The position numbers and the translations under genes are program-made. Positions 61,159-61,894 of a stretch of 61,894 nt of DNA are shown here, in pieces. Origin of the DNA: RGIG9151 sp963635575 (lineage in GTDB: Bacteria > Bacillota > Clostridia > TANB77 > RGIG9151); contig CAVHFU010000004.1 of assembly GCA_963635575.1 (NCBI GenBank), positions 1-61,894 on the forward strand, written 5' to 3'. The notes below the pieces were generated by a model. The model was not told the origin of the DNA. It was given only the letters and a program-made list of their open reading frames with translations, and made no database searches. Position 1 is the first letter of the stretch. Every line of letters starts with the position of its first letter.

Positions 61159-61849
61159 AGTCTTAAAGCGAAAAATCATTTCGAATGTAGTACTTGTAAC
61201 TGAGGAAATCATAGACAAATATGGTGCCAGTGAGATTTCTCCCTTTTATATATCAAAGAGCTTATTTACAAATCAAGAACTTGTAGATATCCTAAACTTA
61301 TTTAATTTACGTAGTATTAAGGGAGGATCTTATATAATAATAAATGAATATAATAAATCGTTACCAATTAAGTGGAATGAAATAAAGCAACAATATGTTG
61401 TGAGTAACGAATATAAAGAACATCCGGTTACAGGGATATCTTGGGAGGGAGCATGCTTTATTGCTAAATTATTTGATGCAAGACTCCCATACGAAAAAGA
61501 GTGGGAAATAGCGGCTACTTCTGGAAATAGTAATTATATGTATTCTTGGGGAAATGAAGAACCCAATAGTACATTAAGTAATTATGAAGAAAATGTAGGA
61601 AGTACATCTAAGGTAAACTCATATCCGCCAAATGGATTAGGAATATATGATATGTGTGGCAATGTTGATGAATGGTGTTTAGATGGCATGAGAATAGATG
61701 AAAATACTTTATCTAAATATGAAAAAGTAGTAAAAGGGGGGTGTTGGTACAAATCGTCTGATAATATGATATGTAGTTCCAAAAGGAGTAGATGGTCAAA
61801 AATAGGAGCGACAGGTATTGGATTTAGAATGGTTTTTGAAAGACAGTAG
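61100..61849 (+). CDS. SUMF1/FGE-fold protein
   Basis: 249 residues. The formylglycine-generating-enzyme/C-type-lectin fold is clear: HPVTGISWEGACFIAKLFD, RLPYEKEWEIAA, GIYDMCGNVDEWCLDG, VVKGGCWYK and GIGFRMVF near the end. True FGEs carry a Cys pair spaced by about five residues in the G-G-S-W-x-C...C-R region; here the cysteines fall at GGCW and MICSS, so oxidation activity is doubtful. A role in the neighbouring sulfotransferase pathway is inferred from the 59-bp overlap. Start uncertain: ATG at 61100, an upstream TTG, or the ATG at 61130. Confidence 0.78.
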   Translation: MKSILDESCVMKWKNTDTYKVLKRKIISNVVLVTEEIIDKYGASEISPFYISKSLFTNQELVDILNLFNLRSIKGGSYIIINEYNKSLPIKWNEIKQQYVVSNEYKEHPVTGISWEGACFIAKLFDARLPYEKEWEIAATSGNSNYMYSWGNEEPNSTLSNYEENVGSTSKVNSYPPNGLGIYDMCGNVDEWCLDGMRIDENTLSKYEKVVKGGCWYKSSDNMICSSKRSRWSKIGATGIGFRMVFERQ

Positions 61850-61894
61850 GTAATATGTCAATAGGAAAAAAATAAAAATTTTAATGAAATTTGT

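Noticed and set aside
61100..61849. Genuine formylglycine-generating enzyme
   Set aside because: The fold fits but the two catalytic cysteines are not in the usual spacing, and no sulfatase gene is nearby.

Overview
The window looks like a chromosomal segment of a low-GC, endospore-forming member of the Clostridia (Bacillota), probably an uncultured, gut-type lineage. The reasons are: strongly A+T-rich codon use with AGGAGG-type ribosome binding sites; Firmicutes gene blocks in their usual order (rpsP-khpA-rimM-trmD-rplS, gdpP-rplI-dnaB, tilS-hpt-ftsH, yabP-yabQ-divIC-yabR, rho with rpmE); an Ile T-box in front of ileS; and spore genes (alpha/beta SASP, SipL-like DUF3794/LysM protein, YabP, YabQ, and a 57-residue Spo0E-type phosphatase). 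TGA is a normal stop. No CRISPR array, rRNA operon, integrase or intact insertion sequence was seen.

Layout. 1-2.6 kb is a small accessory patch: a micro-ORF ending in a run of nine G, a secreted protein with a SUMF1/C-type-lectin-like domain whose last ~190 bp differ in codon use from the rest, a REP doublet, and a decayed Rpn/DUF4351-like pseudogene. 2.6-8.3 kb holds a WG-repeat-like protein, PnuC, a polysaccharide deacetylase, a metallophosphoesterase, pgsA, truA, an alpha/beta hydrolase and an XRE regulator with two palindromic operators. 8.4-20.2 kb holds sipL, a beta-CASP ribonuclease-type protein, a very large alpha-2-macroglobulin-like protein in an operon with a Ca2+-ATPase, and single-gene units with a different codon style. 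20.3-22.7 kb holds a SASP gene and an SLH/BspA/FTP surface protein. 22.8-33.3 kb is translation and secretion: the rpsP-rplS operon, a class III Fic protein, T-box-ileS and secA.

33.4-42.8 kb runs through a GNAT acetyltransferase, gdpP (c-di-AMP hydrolysis), rplI, dnaB, tilS, hpt, ftsH, acpS, rpsU and yqeY. 42.9-48.5 kb holds tRNA-Met, tRNA-Tyr, the yabP/yabQ/divIC/S1 block, rho, rpmE, a PG-binding/LysM/M14 peptidase and tRNA-Thr. 48.5-57.3 kb holds two unrecognised minus-strand genes, an SDR reductase, a femX-alr minus-strand operon, hisS, an amidase and cysS. 57.3-61.9 kb holds small membrane proteins (DUF421/DUF4363), the Spo0E-like gene, a cysteine-synthase-like gene, a sulfotransferase and a second SUMF1-fold protein.

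The most unusual signals are (i) the poly-G micro-ORF, a possible phase-variable or frameshifted peptide; (ii) the mosaic 3' end of the lectin-fold gene, a candidate diversified region; (iii) four REPIN-like doublets that sit exactly at gene and promoter borders, two of them filling the space between the divergent femX and hisS promoters; (iv) an alpha-2-macroglobulin whose expected thioester cysteine appears to be threonine; and (v) the sulfotransferase/SUMF1-fold overlap next to a cysteine synthase. All calls are from reading the sequence; no database search was run.
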